DNA of 64,000 nt from Chitinophaga hostae (GTDB taxonomy: Bacteria; Bacteroidota; Bacteroidia; Chitinophagales; Chitinophagaceae): contig NZ_JAGTXB010000003.1 in the NCBI RefSeq assembly GCF_018224885.1, forward strand, positions 310,001 through 374,000, read 5' to 3'. Below, one piece after another: positions 9,308 to 18,493 of this stretch. Position 1 is the first letter of the stretch; every line of letters begins with the position of its first letter. The notes below the pieces were generated by a model. It saw only the letters and a list, made by a program, of their open reading frames with translations. It had not been told where the DNA came from and searched no databases. Position numbers and translations under genes: made by a program.

Positions 9308-10504
9308 CTATTGATTTATCCAGCTCACCGCTTTCTCCAACTGCATATCACGACCATTACGAAACGCAACCGGATCAGGCTTTACCAGGATATCCGGCGG
9401 AAATCCACTATCCTCGTAAATCCTGTTATCCTTATATTTAAAAATAGCGGAGGAAGTATATACTTTATAAAAAAGACTTCCATTAAATTGTTGGGCAGAC
9501 AGTTGGAACGGACCTCCGTTATATGCTTCATTGGGCGCCAACGGCGAAGTAGCTCCCCACGTAGTTTCTCCGATCACCATACCATTGGGCAGGGCGCCTA
9601 CCGCCATCGTCATAAGCTCAGCTACGCTCCTTGAATAAAGATCTGCCAGTACCATGATGGGAATTTTAACAGCATGTTCACTTCCGGGCCTTATCACCGC
9701 ATTTATCCAGGGCGTATAATCCAAACGTCCATTACCCGATTTCAGGCGGGTATATCCATAATGCAAAGGTGTATCGATCATACTACCTATAATAAAATCC
9801 AGGTCTTCAGTATTGCCGCCATTATTAGCCCGCACATCTATTATTATGCCTTTGATAGCTGGCTGGTGCAGCTGGTCGAAGAAATACTGAACAACCGGTT
9901 TAACGCCAGTGGACAGCTGTGCTGCAGCCGCTTTTAAATTGCATTGGCTGAAGCGGAGAAACAATACCCGTTTCCCTATATTACCGCATCTCACATAGGC
10001 ATCACCGTCCGCTGTTGTATAAAGCGCTTCCCGGTAGCCTTTATCCAGGTACACCAGGTCCGTATTTCCGTAATCATAAACAGGATGATAACCGGGCTGT
10101 AATTTCTTTCGTTCTTCAACCGGTCTTATATCAGCAGCATCCTCCACTCCCGGGATCGTGTGATTTACCATCAGGGTATAGTGTCCATCTATGAGGCCGG
10201 CCGTCATGGCTTTGAAATAACTATATCCCTTTCTGACATCAGCGGGATTACCCTTGTCCAGAGCGGCAAAAAGCGGTTGATAGTTTTCATATACCAGGTC
10301 CCAGTCAGTCGTATCTATATCCCAGAAAAGATAGTTACGGTTCATATTATCCCAAAAGGATTCAAATGACTGCCTCAAAGTAATATCAGCAGTATTGTCC
10401 GGCGCCGGCTCATCCTTCATTTTATGGCAGGCCAGCGTCAAACACAGCGCCGGTAAGGTTAACATCAGCCGCCCCAATCCGCTATATTTAATCTGCATTT
10501 TCAT
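9308..10504 (-). CDS. S41-family C-terminal-processing-like protease, lipoprotein
   Basis: 398 residues. The signal segment ends in the lipobox LTLACHK. The tail-specific protease (S41) fold is recognised by KGIIIDVRANNGGNTEDLDF, the nucleophile region DLYSRSVAELMTMAVGALPN and GETTWGATSP. No PDZ domain is obvious. It should be an anchored serine protease of the periplasm or outer membrane. Its start overlaps the last 17 bases of the barrel-protein gene at 10488-11237, so the two are probably translationally coupled. Confidence 0.83.
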   Translation of the reverse strand: MKMQIKYSGLGRLMLTLPALCLTLACHKMKDEPAPDNTADITLRQSFESFWDNMNRNYLFWDIDTTDWDLVYENYQPLFAALDKGNPADVRKGYSYFKAMTAGLIDGHYTLMVNHTIPGVEDAADIRPVEERKKLQPGYHPVYDYGNTDLVYLDKGYREALYTTADGDAYVRCGNIGKRVLFLRFSQCNLKAAAAQLSTGVKPVVQYFFDQLHQPAIKGIIIDVRANNGGNTEDLDFIIGSMIDTPLHYGYTRLKSGNGRLDYTPWINAVIRPGSEHAVKIPIMVLADLYSRSVAELMTMAVGALPNGMVIGETTWGATSPLAPNEAYNGGPFQLSAQQFNGSLFYKVYTSSAIFKYKDNRIYEDSGFPPDILVKPDPVAFRNGRDMQLEKAVSWINQ

Positions 10505-11237
10505 TTCTTTTACGTTTTGCGATATAAAACCTGCAACCAGTCATTATCATCAGTGTTTCATTATATGCTGCCGGCTGTCGGATCATATATGGTTTTTGGT
10601 GTTGATTCCATGCTGAGCAATACCGTACCTCCACAAATAGATGATACCCGGATGGTAACTGCCAGCCTGCTCCAAGCCCGGCAAGCCCTCCCAGTTCTAT
10701 CCTTCTGTCTTTCCTCGCATCAAAAGTATACCGCTCATGATATGCGTATGCCTGTTGCATTTGCAGTATATTATCCGGTTCCTCATCAGCGGGAAGCGGG
10801 TCCGCATTATTCAATATAGCCGGTTGCACACCTTTAATCCGCCCGGCCATCCACCAGGCAACATAGCCTCCCGCATGCAGAAACAGTTGCAGCCGGTGGT
10901 ATTGCAGGCATAATTGAGCCATCACCGGCAACTTCAGGTAGTAATTATTATTTTGATGATATACCCCATCATAGTAACCGGTTCTTCGTAACCGGTAATT
11001 CTTCTGCATAAGCAGCGGGTCTGCCTGTATCCCCAACCAGGAATTGAATTGATAGGTTACCGGAACACCTATCAGCCAGCCATTCACTGCCTCATAAGCG
11101 GTATTGGATCGGTTATTCAAACTGGTGTAAAGATGGTTACGGGTCATGCCGGTTTCCAGCCCCATACTCAGCTGTGCGCTGGCAGGCAACCCGGAAATAA
11201 AGTATAACAAAACAACCAGGAAGGTCCGTGTTCTCAT
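10488..11237 (-). CDS. PorT-like outer-membrane beta-barrel protein
   Basis: 249 residues with a clear signal peptide (MRTRTFLVVLLYFISGLPASAQ). Alternating-hydrophobic strands run through the mature part, e.g. VPVTYQFNSWLGIQADPLLM, YLKLPVMAQLCL, LQLFLHAGGYVAWWM, and a late GAGWQLPSGYHLFVEVRY strand; this is the pattern of the small outer-membrane barrels annotated as PorT or OMP_b-brl. It precedes and overlaps the S41 protease gene, so the pair may work together at the outer membrane. Specific function unknown. Confidence 0.75.
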   Translation of the reverse strand: MRTRTFLVVLLYFISGLPASAQLSMGLETGMTRNHLYTSLNNRSNTAYEAVNGWLIGVPVTYQFNSWLGIQADPLLMQKNYRLRRTGYYDGVYHQNNNYYLKLPVMAQLCLQYHRLQLFLHAGGYVAWWMAGRIKGVQPAILNNADPLPADEEPDNILQMQQAYAYHERYTFDARKDRRIELGGLAGLGAGWQLPSGYHLFVEVRYCSAWNQHQKPYMIRQPAAYNETLMIMTGCRFYIAKRKRNENAD

Positions 11238-11596
11238 CAGCAGGAGATTTCATATATACGTCAGCCAGACTGTAAAAAAGGGTGACTCTTGCGGACACAA
11301 TTCCAAAGAAACATTTACGAAATCTCAGCCAAACCCTTTGGTTAATAACCCCAAGCGCTAATTCCCGGGGACAATGCGCTCACAGCCGCCTACCGCTTTC
11401 CGGCATTAATTTTATTTAATAATTTTAATCAATTAAATCAATTACTTGTTATTTTCGCCTTTTTTAAGACATCGCGTAAGAACATATTTAGTGATTTAAG
11501 AGAGGACATTAGCAAGAACCGATCAATAAGTTTGGATTGGCCGGCAACAAACCATGAGAACCAAGTTCGTTGGCTGACTGATTTACAAGGAGAACA
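11238..11596. other. Intergenic region upstream of the second sigma/SusC module
   Basis: This divergent gap carries no recognisable gene. It includes an AT-rich stretch around 11405-11470, a Bacteroidota -7 element at 11527-11534, and a leader with short self-complementary segments (CCAA near 11561, TTGG near 11570). I looked for a riboswitch consensus and could not match one. Confidence 0.4.
11527..11534 (+). promoter_or_regulatory. Bacteroidota -7 promoter element TAAGTTTG
   Basis: TAAGTTTG matches TAnnTTTG and lies 63 bases before the small reading frame at 11597 and about 190 bases before the sigma gene. It is the best candidate promoter of the sigma/FecR genes. No convincing -33 TTG is present. 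Confidence 0.45.
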
Positions 11597-11695
11597 ATGA
11601 TCACTATGCCTCACTTTTTAGAAGACGCAATGACAAGCAAGAAAAACAACCAGGATCTGCTGTGGCGTTCAATTCAGGTTGCTATATTTTGCTGA
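11597..11695 (+). CDS. Possible 32-residue leader peptide
   Basis: An ATG at 11597 with an AAGGAG ribosome site ending five bases upstream opens a 32-residue frame (MITMPHFLEDAMTSKKNNQD, then LLWRSIQVAIFC). It ends 32 bases before the GTG of the ECF sigma gene, in the leader of that transcript. It resembles no family I know. Whether it is translated and whether it affects the sigma gene are open. Confidence 0.3.
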   Translation: MITMPHFLEDAMTSKKNNQDLLWRSIQVAIFC

Positions 11696-11727
11696 AATGA
11701 ACTGCCAAAATCTTAAACAAGCCAGAA

Positions 11728-12309
11728 GTGCCGCCAGAATCTTTACATACAGATGAAACCGCGCTCCTACTCCGCATAGCAGAAGGTGACGAGCAGGCTT
11801 TTTCCTCCTTATTTATAACATGGGCCACCCCGCTTGCCGCTATCGCCATGAAGATAGTGAAGAGTGAGTATGCCCGGCAGGAAGTGGTACAGGAAGTATT
11901 CATCAAAGTATGGCTTCACCGGGATAAGCTCGACAAAGTACAGCACCTGGGCGCCTGGCTGCGGAAAATTACCATCAACCAAAGCCTGCTTGCGCTGCAG
12001 CGGATTGCGGCAAACGATAAACGGCTGGAGGCCATCCAAATAGCACAGAGCCCTGTTGATAACACCAGTACCCTTGAACTGAAGGAAATCCGCCGGCTCG
12101 TACATGAAGCCATTGAATCCCTTCCTCCGCAAAGGAAAATCATATACCACCTGAATCGTGTGGAAGGAAAAACCACACGGGAGATCGCAGAAAAACTGCA
12201 GTTATCCCATGGTTATGTGCGCAATGCACTCAGCGCTGCCCTCGCAATTATCAGGGAGCGGCTAACCACTTCCGGACTCCTGATGCTGATCCTTTTGCTG
12301 CACGGGTAA
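11728..12309 (+). CDS. RNA polymerase ECF sigma factor
   Basis: 193 residues starting at a GTG (MPPESLHTDETALLLRIAEG). Region 2 is seen as ARQEVVQEVFIKVWLHRDKL and HLGAWLRKITINQSL, region 4 as ESLPPQRKIIYHLNRVEGK followed by the HTH TTREIAEKLQLSHGYVRNAL. An unusual hydrophobic tail (LLMLILLLHG) closes the protein, as in many Bacteroidota ECF factors tied to SusC/D loci. It is followed by its FecR partner (53 bases) and then by the SusC/SusD operon it probably controls. Confidence 0.92.
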   Translation: MPPESLHTDETALLLRIAEGDEQAFSSLFITWATPLAAIAMKIVKSEYARQEVVQEVFIKVWLHRDKLDKVQHLGAWLRKITINQSLLALQRIAANDKRLEAIQIAQSPVDNTSTLELKEIRRLVHEAIESLPPQRKIIYHLNRVEGKTTREIAEKLQLSHGYVRNALSAALAIIRERLTTSGLLMLILLLHG

Positions 12310-12362
12310 AAAATTTTTTTTGTCCCATGATGACAAAACAATTATTACCCTGATCATATACT

Positions 12363-13517
12363 ATGAACACCATGGAAAATACCCGATTACATAAACTGAC
12401 GCAGGATTTCCTGGACAACAAGCTGGATGCAGCTGGTTTGCAGGAATTTTATGCCCTCCTGGGTGATCCCGGTCAACGGGAAGCCCTCACGGAAAAATTC
12501 ATGGAGCTGACCGGATCACCTGATATGGACCTGGAATTTGATCCGTCTCTGCTGCCTTTGCTGGATAATGTGAAGTCAGTAGACCTGCCCCGTAAGACGC
12601 CGGTAAAACGGATGCGCTACTGGCGCTGGGCGGCAGCTATCGGGTTGCTCGTACTGGCAGGTGGCATCTACCGGTTAACGGAACAGCATAAGCGCACGCC
12701 AATTGCGGTAAAACACAATGCAACTGTTACACCAGGGAAACAGGGAGCAGTGCTCATGCTGGCAGACGGTTCCACTGTGCTGCTTGATAGCATGAAGAAC
12801 GGCGTAGTGGCCAGCCAGGCAGGCACCAATGTAGTACTCAACAACGGACAGGTTGTATATGATGCCAGGGAAACCAGCGCAGCTGTTACCGCATATAATA
12901 CCATCTCCACGCCAAGAGGCAGGCAATTCAACGTTGTGCTGCCTGATGGCACCAAAGTTTGGCTGAACGCCGCATCATCCCTGCGATACCCGGTGGCTTT
13001 CTCCGGCAATACGCGCGAGGTACGGATCACCGGCGAAGCGTATTTCGAAGTAGCCGCAGATGCAACGAAGCCATTCTCAGTACACTTCAATGAAAAAGGT
13101 GTAGTGGAAGTACTTGGTACCTCCTTTAACATCAACGCCTATACGGATGAACCACTGGTAAAAACTACCCTGCTGCACGGCAGCATCAGGGTCAATAAAC
13201 AACAGGTACTTCAACCGGGAGAACAGGCAAATATTGATAACAATGGCAGCATTACAATAGAAGACAACGCAGAAACGGAAAACGCAATCGCATGGAAGAA
13301 AGGACTGTTCGTGATGAGCAGTACAGATCTGCCGGCATTGTTCAGGCAAATATCAAGATGGTATGACATAGAAGTGAACATGAAAGGCGAACTCCCAAAA
13401 CGCTCATTCGGCGGTACTATCGACAGGGACGTAAACCTCTCCGATATGATTGAGGCGCTGAATATATATGGCGTGAATTGCAAATTAGAAAACGGTAAAC
13501 TGATCGTACAACCATAA
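12363..13517 (+). CDS. FecR-family anti-sigma factor with DUF4974
   Basis: 384 residues. A cytoplasmic head of about 80 residues, one membrane span (WRWAAAIGLLVLAGGIYRL), a FecR domain (ISTPRGRQFNVVLPDGTKVW, ITGEAYFEVAADATKPFSV, VLGTSFNINAY) and a C-terminal DUF4974 (GLFVMSSTDLPALFRQISRW). It should restrain the sigma factor encoded just upstream and receive the signal from the STN domain of the receptor at 13657. The last codons lie in a perfect 20-base tandem duplication that spans the stop. Confidence 0.92.
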   Translation: MNTMENTRLHKLTQDFLDNKLDAAGLQEFYALLGDPGQREALTEKFMELTGSPDMDLEFDPSLLPLLDNVKSVDLPRKTPVKRMRYWRWAAAIGLLVLAGGIYRLTEQHKRTPIAVKHNATVTPGKQGAVLMLADGSTVLLDSMKNGVVASQAGTNVVLNNGQVVYDARETSAAVTAYNTISTPRGRQFNVVLPDGTKVWLNAASSLRYPVAFSGNTREVRITGEAYFEVAADATKPFSVHFNEKGVVEVLGTSFNINAYTDEPLVKTTLLHGSIRVNKQQVLQPGEQANIDNNGSITIEDNAETENAIAWKKGLFVMSSTDLPALFRQISRWYDIEVNMKGELPKRSFGGTIDRDVNLSDMIEALNIYGVNCKLENGKLIVQP

Positions 13518-13542
13518 AGAAAATCGTACAACCATAAAGAAA
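13503..13542 (+). repeat. Perfect 20-bp tandem duplication across the fecR stop codon
   Basis: The unit ATCGTACAACCATAAAGAAA occurs twice back to back (13503-13522 and 13523-13542). The first copy carries the TAA stop, so the duplication does not alter the protein. Identity of the two copies suggests a recent slip or a maintained element. Confidence 0.9.
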
Positions 13543-13560
13543 TTAGCCTAAAAAAAGAAA

Positions 13561-13589
13561 ACCGCCCCGTCTGACTCACGGAGCGGCTA
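13561..13589. other. GC-rich hairpin between fecR and susC
   Basis: CCGCCCCGT and ACGGAGCGG pair with one mismatch around a seven-base loop. It is preceded by an A-rich run and not followed by a T-run, so as a plus-strand terminator it is weak. It may attenuate read-through from sigma/FecR into the receptor operon, or it may process the message. Confidence 0.35.
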
Positions 13590-13656
13590 TTAAGGTCGGG
13601 CTAATAAACTAAATACAGGTTCTGTTTTATTTATCAACCAAAAACCACCCAAATGT

Positions 13657-16600
13657 ATGCAATTAATTGCGTTTTTGGTCCGGCATTTCTATGCCCTTGC
13701 CGGACTATTGATGGAACTGCAAAAGCGCGTGAAAGCCGCTGCTATTCTTCTCTTGATCGTATCTCTCCAGACCGGTACAGCCGCTGCACAAAAGATTAAT
13801 CTTAACCTGAAACACGCTTCCCTGAAAGAGATATTCGGGAAACTGGAAGCACAAACAGGTTTATCATTTATGTGGGATGAACACGTACTGAGAATATCCC
13901 ATCCGCAGGATATACAGGTAAGCAATGCCACCCTGCCGGAAACAATGGCTATCCTGTTGAGCAACCAACCGCTTACATACAGGATCGTTAACAAAATGGT
14001 AGTGATCAATGAAAAAACGCTCACTCCCGTTAACGCAATTTTCCAGGAGATATCCGGCTACGTGCGTGATGAAGCAGGCCTCGCTATTCCCTTTGCTACG
14101 GTAGCGGTGAAGGGAGCCAACAGGGGCGCCGTATCTTCACCGGACGGAAGATTCAGGCTGAATGTGAACGCATTCCCCGTCACTTTGCTGGTAAGCTGCC
14201 AGGGATATGCATTGCGTGAAATAAAAGTACCAGGCCCCGGCACACTGAATATCGTCCTGGTCAAATCACAGCAACAGATCAATGAAGTAGTAGTGACGAC
14301 CGGTATCTTTAACCGGAAAAAAGAAAGCTTTACCGGCGCTGTTACTACTGTTACGGCGGAACAACTGGCCGCATTCGGCAACCGGAACCTGATCACTTCC
14401 CTGCGCAACATTGACCCTTCCTTTAACATCGTGGAGAGCAATACATTCGGCTCCAATCCAAACAGGCTACCGGAAATACAGATCCGCGGCAACTCCAGTC
14501 TGCCCAATGTGAATGAACTGCAGGATGAAACACGTGTGGGGATGAATACACCGCTGGTGATCCTGGATGGATTCGAATCTTCACTGCAAAAGTTACTGGA
14601 CATTAACCAGAACGAAGTAGCCTCCATCACCATGCTGAAAGATGCGTCCGCCACAGCTATCTACGGTTCACGTGGCGCCAATGGCGTGATCGTCATCACA
14701 ACCAGGGCGCCGCAACCCGGAAAACTGCGTTTGTCGTACCGCGGCGACGTCAATATTGAAATGCCGGACCTCACCGCATATCACGTGCTGAACGCCCGCG
14801 AAAAACTGGAATTGGAATATAAAGTAGGACTATACGACAATGCCCGCGCGGAAAATGATGTGCCGCTCAAACAATATTACAACTACCTGATGAGTGAAGT
14901 GAACCGGGGAGTGGAAACGGATTGGCTGTCCAAGCCTGTCCGCACCGGCATCGGTCAACGCCATAACGTAAGAATGGAAGGCGGCGACAACGCATTCCGT
15001 TATTCTATTTCCGCACAGGTGAACGATATACAGGGTGTAATGAAAGGCTCTTCCCGCCGTACATTCAATGGCACCATCAATCTCAGTTACTATTACCGGA
15101 ACATCCGCTTCACAAACAATCTGATCATCGGGTTGGGCGAAAGCGCCGAATCTCCCTATGGCTCATTTTCCGATTACGTGAAGATGAACCCTTACTGGGC
15201 GCCCTACGACGAAAATGGCCGCGTAATAAAACTGCTGGGCAACCCCGGCTCCAATATCTATGGAAACCGCTGGAACACATTGCCCACCAACCCGCTGTAC
15301 GATGCTACCCTGAATACTTTTCAGAAATATAAAACCACAGACATCACCAACAACCTTTCCGTAGAGTGGCGCATACAGCCCGACCTCCTCTTCCGGGCAA
15401 GACTGGGCCTCACCAAAATGAACTCAGATTCGGATTATTTCCGGCCTGCGGACCATACAGCGTTTGCTGCCACGGAAGACATACTCCGCAGAGGTTCTTA
15501 CCAATACGGTGTGAACAAAGGCTTCCGCTATGATGCAAGCGCCAACCTCAGTTATACCCGTCAACTCGGCGCCCATGCAATATTTGCCGGGTTGGACTAT
15601 AACATCCGTGAAGCCAGAACCTCCGGGTACAGCTTTGTTGCGGAAGGCTTCACCAATCCAAAATTTGACTTTATTTCCATGGCGCTGCAATATGCACAGG
15701 GCGGTAAACCGGGTGGTGCGGAAAGTCTTACCCGCTCAGTAGGAGTTACCGGAAGCGTGAACTATACTTATGATGAACGATATTTCATGGACCTCTCCCT
15801 TCGTTCAGACGGCGCTTCCCAGTTTGGAAAGCTCAATCGCTTCGCGCCTTTCTGGTCTGCGGGCCTCGGCTGGAACCTGCATAAGGAAGCGATGTTCAAA
15901 CACCTGTCATTCATCAACCGCCTGAAACTACGCGGCTCCATAGGCGTTACCGGTTCGCAGAACTTCAACGCCTACCAGGCCCTGTCTACCTACGGGTATT
16001 ATACAGACGACCGCTATTACAGCTGGACAGGCGCCTATCTGATGGGCCTCGGCAACGAGTCGCTGAAATGGCAACAGAAAATGAACTACGATGCAGGTCT
16101 TGAAGCCGACCTTTTCAACCGCCGCCTGAGTCTTGTTGCTGACTATTACATCGAAACAACCAATGGTCTTATATCATCCGTAGACCTTCCTGCATCCAGC
16201 GGCTTCCCCAATTATATTGAGAACATCGGCAAGCTTGAGAACTGCGGATTTGAGGTAAAAGCTACCGCCTTTGTTATACGCAACCTGCGGAAAGCGTTCA
16301 CCTGGAGCATCAGCGGCGCACTGGTACATAACAGGAACAAGATCCTGATGATCTCCGAAGCGCTGAAAACGGCACAGAAAAGCAGTGAGAATGCAACAGG
16401 CGCAGTACCAGGTATGCTTTACAAAGAAGGGTATTCCACCAACACCATCTGGGTAGTGCCTTCGCTGGGTATAGATCCCAGCACCGGAAAGGAACTATAT
16501 CTAAACAGGAACGGGGAGCCCACCTACCTCTGGAACTCCCTGGATCTGCGCGCCAGCGGCATCAGCGAACCGGCTTACTTCGGCAACTTCAGCACATTGG

Positions 16601-17019
16601 TGCGGTATAAGAATTTCTCCATGAACCTGTCTTTCGGTTACCGCTTCGGTGGCCAGCTATACAACCAAACACTGATCAACAAAGTGGAGAATGCAGATTA
16701 CCGTTACAATGTAGATGCCCGTGTATACGACAATCGCTGGCAAAAACCGGGAGACAATGCCGCTTTCAAAGGATTGCTGGTAACAGCTGCTACCAACAGG
16801 ACTTCCCGCTTTGTGCAGGACGAAAAGACACTCACCATGCAGAATGCCAATTTTCAGTATGACGTAAAAAGCTCATTCGCGAAAAAACTAAAAATGCAGG
16901 CGTTGTCTTTCTCCGCCAACATGGCCGACCTCTTTTACCTGTCTACCGTGCGCCGCGAAAGAGGAACCACCTATCCTTTCTCCAGGCAGCTATCGCTTAC
17001 TGTAAATGCTTTATTCTAA
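13657..17019 (+). CDS. SusC/RagA-family TonB-dependent receptor with STN domain
   Basis: 1120 residues from ATG 13657; a second in-frame ATG at 13711 (MELQKRVKAAAILLL) is a plausible alternative with a cleaner signal peptide. Order: signal, STN domain (KINLNLKHASLKEIFGKLE to KMVVINEK), regulatory beta domain starting ISGYVRDEAGLAIPFATVAV, plug containing LRNIDPSFNIVES and YGSRGANGVIVITTRAP, then the barrel. It moves its substrate through the outer membrane together with the SusD-like protein at 17039. The STN domain links it to the FecR/sigma pair immediately upstream. Confidence 0.93.
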   Translation: MQLIAFLVRHFYALAGLLMELQKRVKAAAILLLIVSLQTGTAAAQKINLNLKHASLKEIFGKLEAQTGLSFMWDEHVLRISHPQDIQVSNATLPETMAILLSNQPLTYRIVNKMVVINEKTLTPVNAIFQEISGYVRDEAGLAIPFATVAVKGANRGAVSSPDGRFRLNVNAFPVTLLVSCQGYALREIKVPGPGTLNIVLVKSQQQINEVVVTTGIFNRKKESFTGAVTTVTAEQLAAFGNRNLITSLRNIDPSFNIVESNTFGSNPNRLPEIQIRGNSSLPNVNELQDETRVGMNTPLVILDGFESSLQKLLDINQNEVASITMLKDASATAIYGSRGANGVIVITTRAPQPGKLRLSYRGDVNIEMPDLTAYHVLNAREKLELEYKVGLYDNARAENDVPLKQYYNYLMSEVNRGVETDWLSKPVRTGIGQRHNVRMEGGDNAFRYSISAQVNDIQGVMKGSSRRTFNGTINLSYYYRNIRFTNNLIIGLGESAESPYGSFSDYVKMNPYWAPYDENGRVIKLLGNPGSNIYGNRWNTLPTNPLYDATLNTFQKYKTTDITNNLSVEWRIQPDLLFRARLGLTKMNSDSDYFRPADHTAFAATEDILRRGSYQYGVNKGFRYDASANLSYTRQLGAHAIFAGLDYNIREARTSGYSFVAEGFTNPKFDFISMALQYAQGGKPGGAESLTRSVGVTGSVNYTYDERYFMDLSLRSDGASQFGKLNRFAPFWSAGLGWNLHKEAMFKHLSFINRLKLRGSIGVTGSQNFNAYQALSTYGYYTDDRYYSWTGAYLMGLGNESLKWQQKMNYDAGLEADLFNRRLSLVADYYIETTNGLISSVDLPASSGFPNYIENIGKLENCGFEVKATAFVIRNLRKAFTWSISGALVHNRNKILMISEALKTAQKSSENATGAVPGMLYKEGYSTNTIWVVPSLGIDPSTGKELYLNRNGEPTYLWNSLDLRASGISEPAYFGNFSTLVRYKNFSMNLSFGYRFGGQLYNQTLINKVENADYRYNVDARVYDNRWQKPGDNAAFKGLLVTAATNRTSRFVQDEKTLTMQNANFQYDVKSSFAKKLKMQALSFSANMADLFYLSTVRRERGTTYPFSRQLSLTVNALF

Positions 17020-17038
17020 ACCGAAAATTTAGTGTTCC

Positions 17039-18493
17039 ATGACACCGATGAAATATATAATCACTGGGCTGTTGGGAATTGCCATGTGCACTGCCTCCTG
17101 CAAAAAATGGCTCACCGTTCAGCCTAAAACCCAGATGCCATCCGATGTGCTTTTCACCACGGAAAGCGGCTTCCAGGATGCGCTGACGGGGGTGTACATC
17201 CAAATGAAATCCGGGAGCGCCTATGGCCAGGATATGACCTTTGGTACCATAGAAAGACTGACGACTTCCTGGGATGTCACCACCAACACCACCGAACAGC
17301 GCCTCGGTCTGTTCAACTATACCGACGACGGCGTACAACGCGCATTGTCTTCCATGTATGCGCAGGAATATAAGATCATTGCCAGCATCAATGCTATTCT
17401 GGCCGAAGTAGATACCCACCGGGACGTGTTTCTTTCCGCCGGCTCCTACGAAATGATGAAAGGTGAATGCCTTGCACTGCGTGCCTATTGCCACCTGGAC
17501 CTGTTGCGGCTTTTTGGCCCGGTACCGGGCAATATACAGGGTGGCACCGTGTTGCCATACGTGAAAAAGGTGTCCAAAGAACCCAATCAGCATCTGCCCT
17601 ACGATCAATATAAAACGGAGCTGCTGAGCGATCTTACAGCTGCCGCCGCCCTGCTGAAAGAGGTAGATCCTTTCACCCGGTATTCGCAGGCTGATCTCTC
17701 CAATCCCGGCAGCGTGAGCTCTCCTTTCAAGCCGGAAAATACATACTCCGCTTTCCGTTTCCTTCGTATGAACTACTATGCGGTGAAAGCACTGCAGGCC
17801 CGCGCATACCTCTGGTTCCAGGATAACAGGTCTGCTTATACCTGCGCCAAAGAAGTGATCGATGCGAAGAACCCGGATGGCAACACGAAGTTCCGGCTCG
17901 GGGTGCTTAGCGATATGGCCGGCGGCAACTTCAACCTCTCCATGGAACATATTTTCGGACTCTATGATTTCCAGCTGGCAAAAAAATTTGAACAACAGTT
18001 CACGTCCGGTGTGCTGAAAAAAGGTAGCGGTGTAACCACCGTAAATAATCAGTTGTATGGCAATACTGGAACGGATATACGGGAAACTAACCTCTGGACG
18101 CTGATCACGCTGGCTAATGGTTCCAAGTGCTACATCATGAGAAAATACATGGCGGCTGCAACCAGTTCCGCTATTGCCCCTTTCCAGATACCCATGCTGC
18201 GTGTCAGCGAAATGTACCTGGTAGCCGCAGAAACCGCTCCGGCGGGTGAAGGCCAGCAATACTGGGAGGCTTTCCGAACCGCGCGTAATATCACCGCTTC
18301 CACGCTGCCCGCCGACCCTGCCCAGGTACAGCTGGAACTGGTGAAAGAGTACCGGAAGGAATTATTTGCCGAAGGACAGGCATTTTTTGCCTACAAACGC
18401 ATCAACGCACCCAAAGCCAGCTTCCTATGGGCGCCTTCCGCAGCAACCATCAATTACCTGGTGCCACTGCCATTAAATGAATTTGTTCAATGA
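17039..18493 (+). CDS. SusD/RagB-family nutrient-binding outer-membrane lipoprotein
   Basis: 484 residues. The lipoprotein signal ends in MCTASCKKW and is followed by the SusD opening LTVQPKTQMPSD and DALTGVYIQM. A TPR-like core includes GECLALRAYCHLDLLRLFGP and ALQARAYLWFQDNRSAY; the C-terminal end LVKEYRKELFAEGQAFFAYKR is the usual SusD tail. It binds substrate at the cell surface and sits on the SusC barrel encoded 19 bases upstream. Its stop overlaps the next gene's ATG (ATGA). Confidence 0.93.
   Translation: MTPMKYIITGLLGIAMCTASCKKWLTVQPKTQMPSDVLFTTESGFQDALTGVYIQMKSGSAYGQDMTFGTIERLTTSWDVTTNTTEQRLGLFNYTDDGVQRALSSMYAQEYKIIASINAILAEVDTHRDVFLSAGSYEMMKGECLALRAYCHLDLLRLFGPVPGNIQGGTVLPYVKKVSKEPNQHLPYDQYKTELLSDLTAAAALLKEVDPFTRYSQADLSNPGSVSSPFKPENTYSAFRFLRMNYYAVKALQARAYLWFQDNRSAYTCAKEVIDAKNPDGNTKFRLGVLSDMAGGNFNLSMEHIFGLYDFQLAKKFEQQFTSGVLKKGSGVTTVNNQLYGNTGTDIRETNLWTLITLANGSKCYIMRKYMAAATSSAIAPFQIPMLRVSEMYLVAAETAPAGEGQQYWEAFRTARNITASTLPADPAQVQLELVKEYRKELFAEGQAFFAYKRINAPKASFLWAPSAATINYLVPLPLNEFVQ

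Noticed and set aside
11520..11596. SAM-type riboswitch in the leader of the second sigma gene
   Set aside because: GGCAAC and short pairings are present, but the conserved core and terminal helix of known SAM riboswitches could not be traced.
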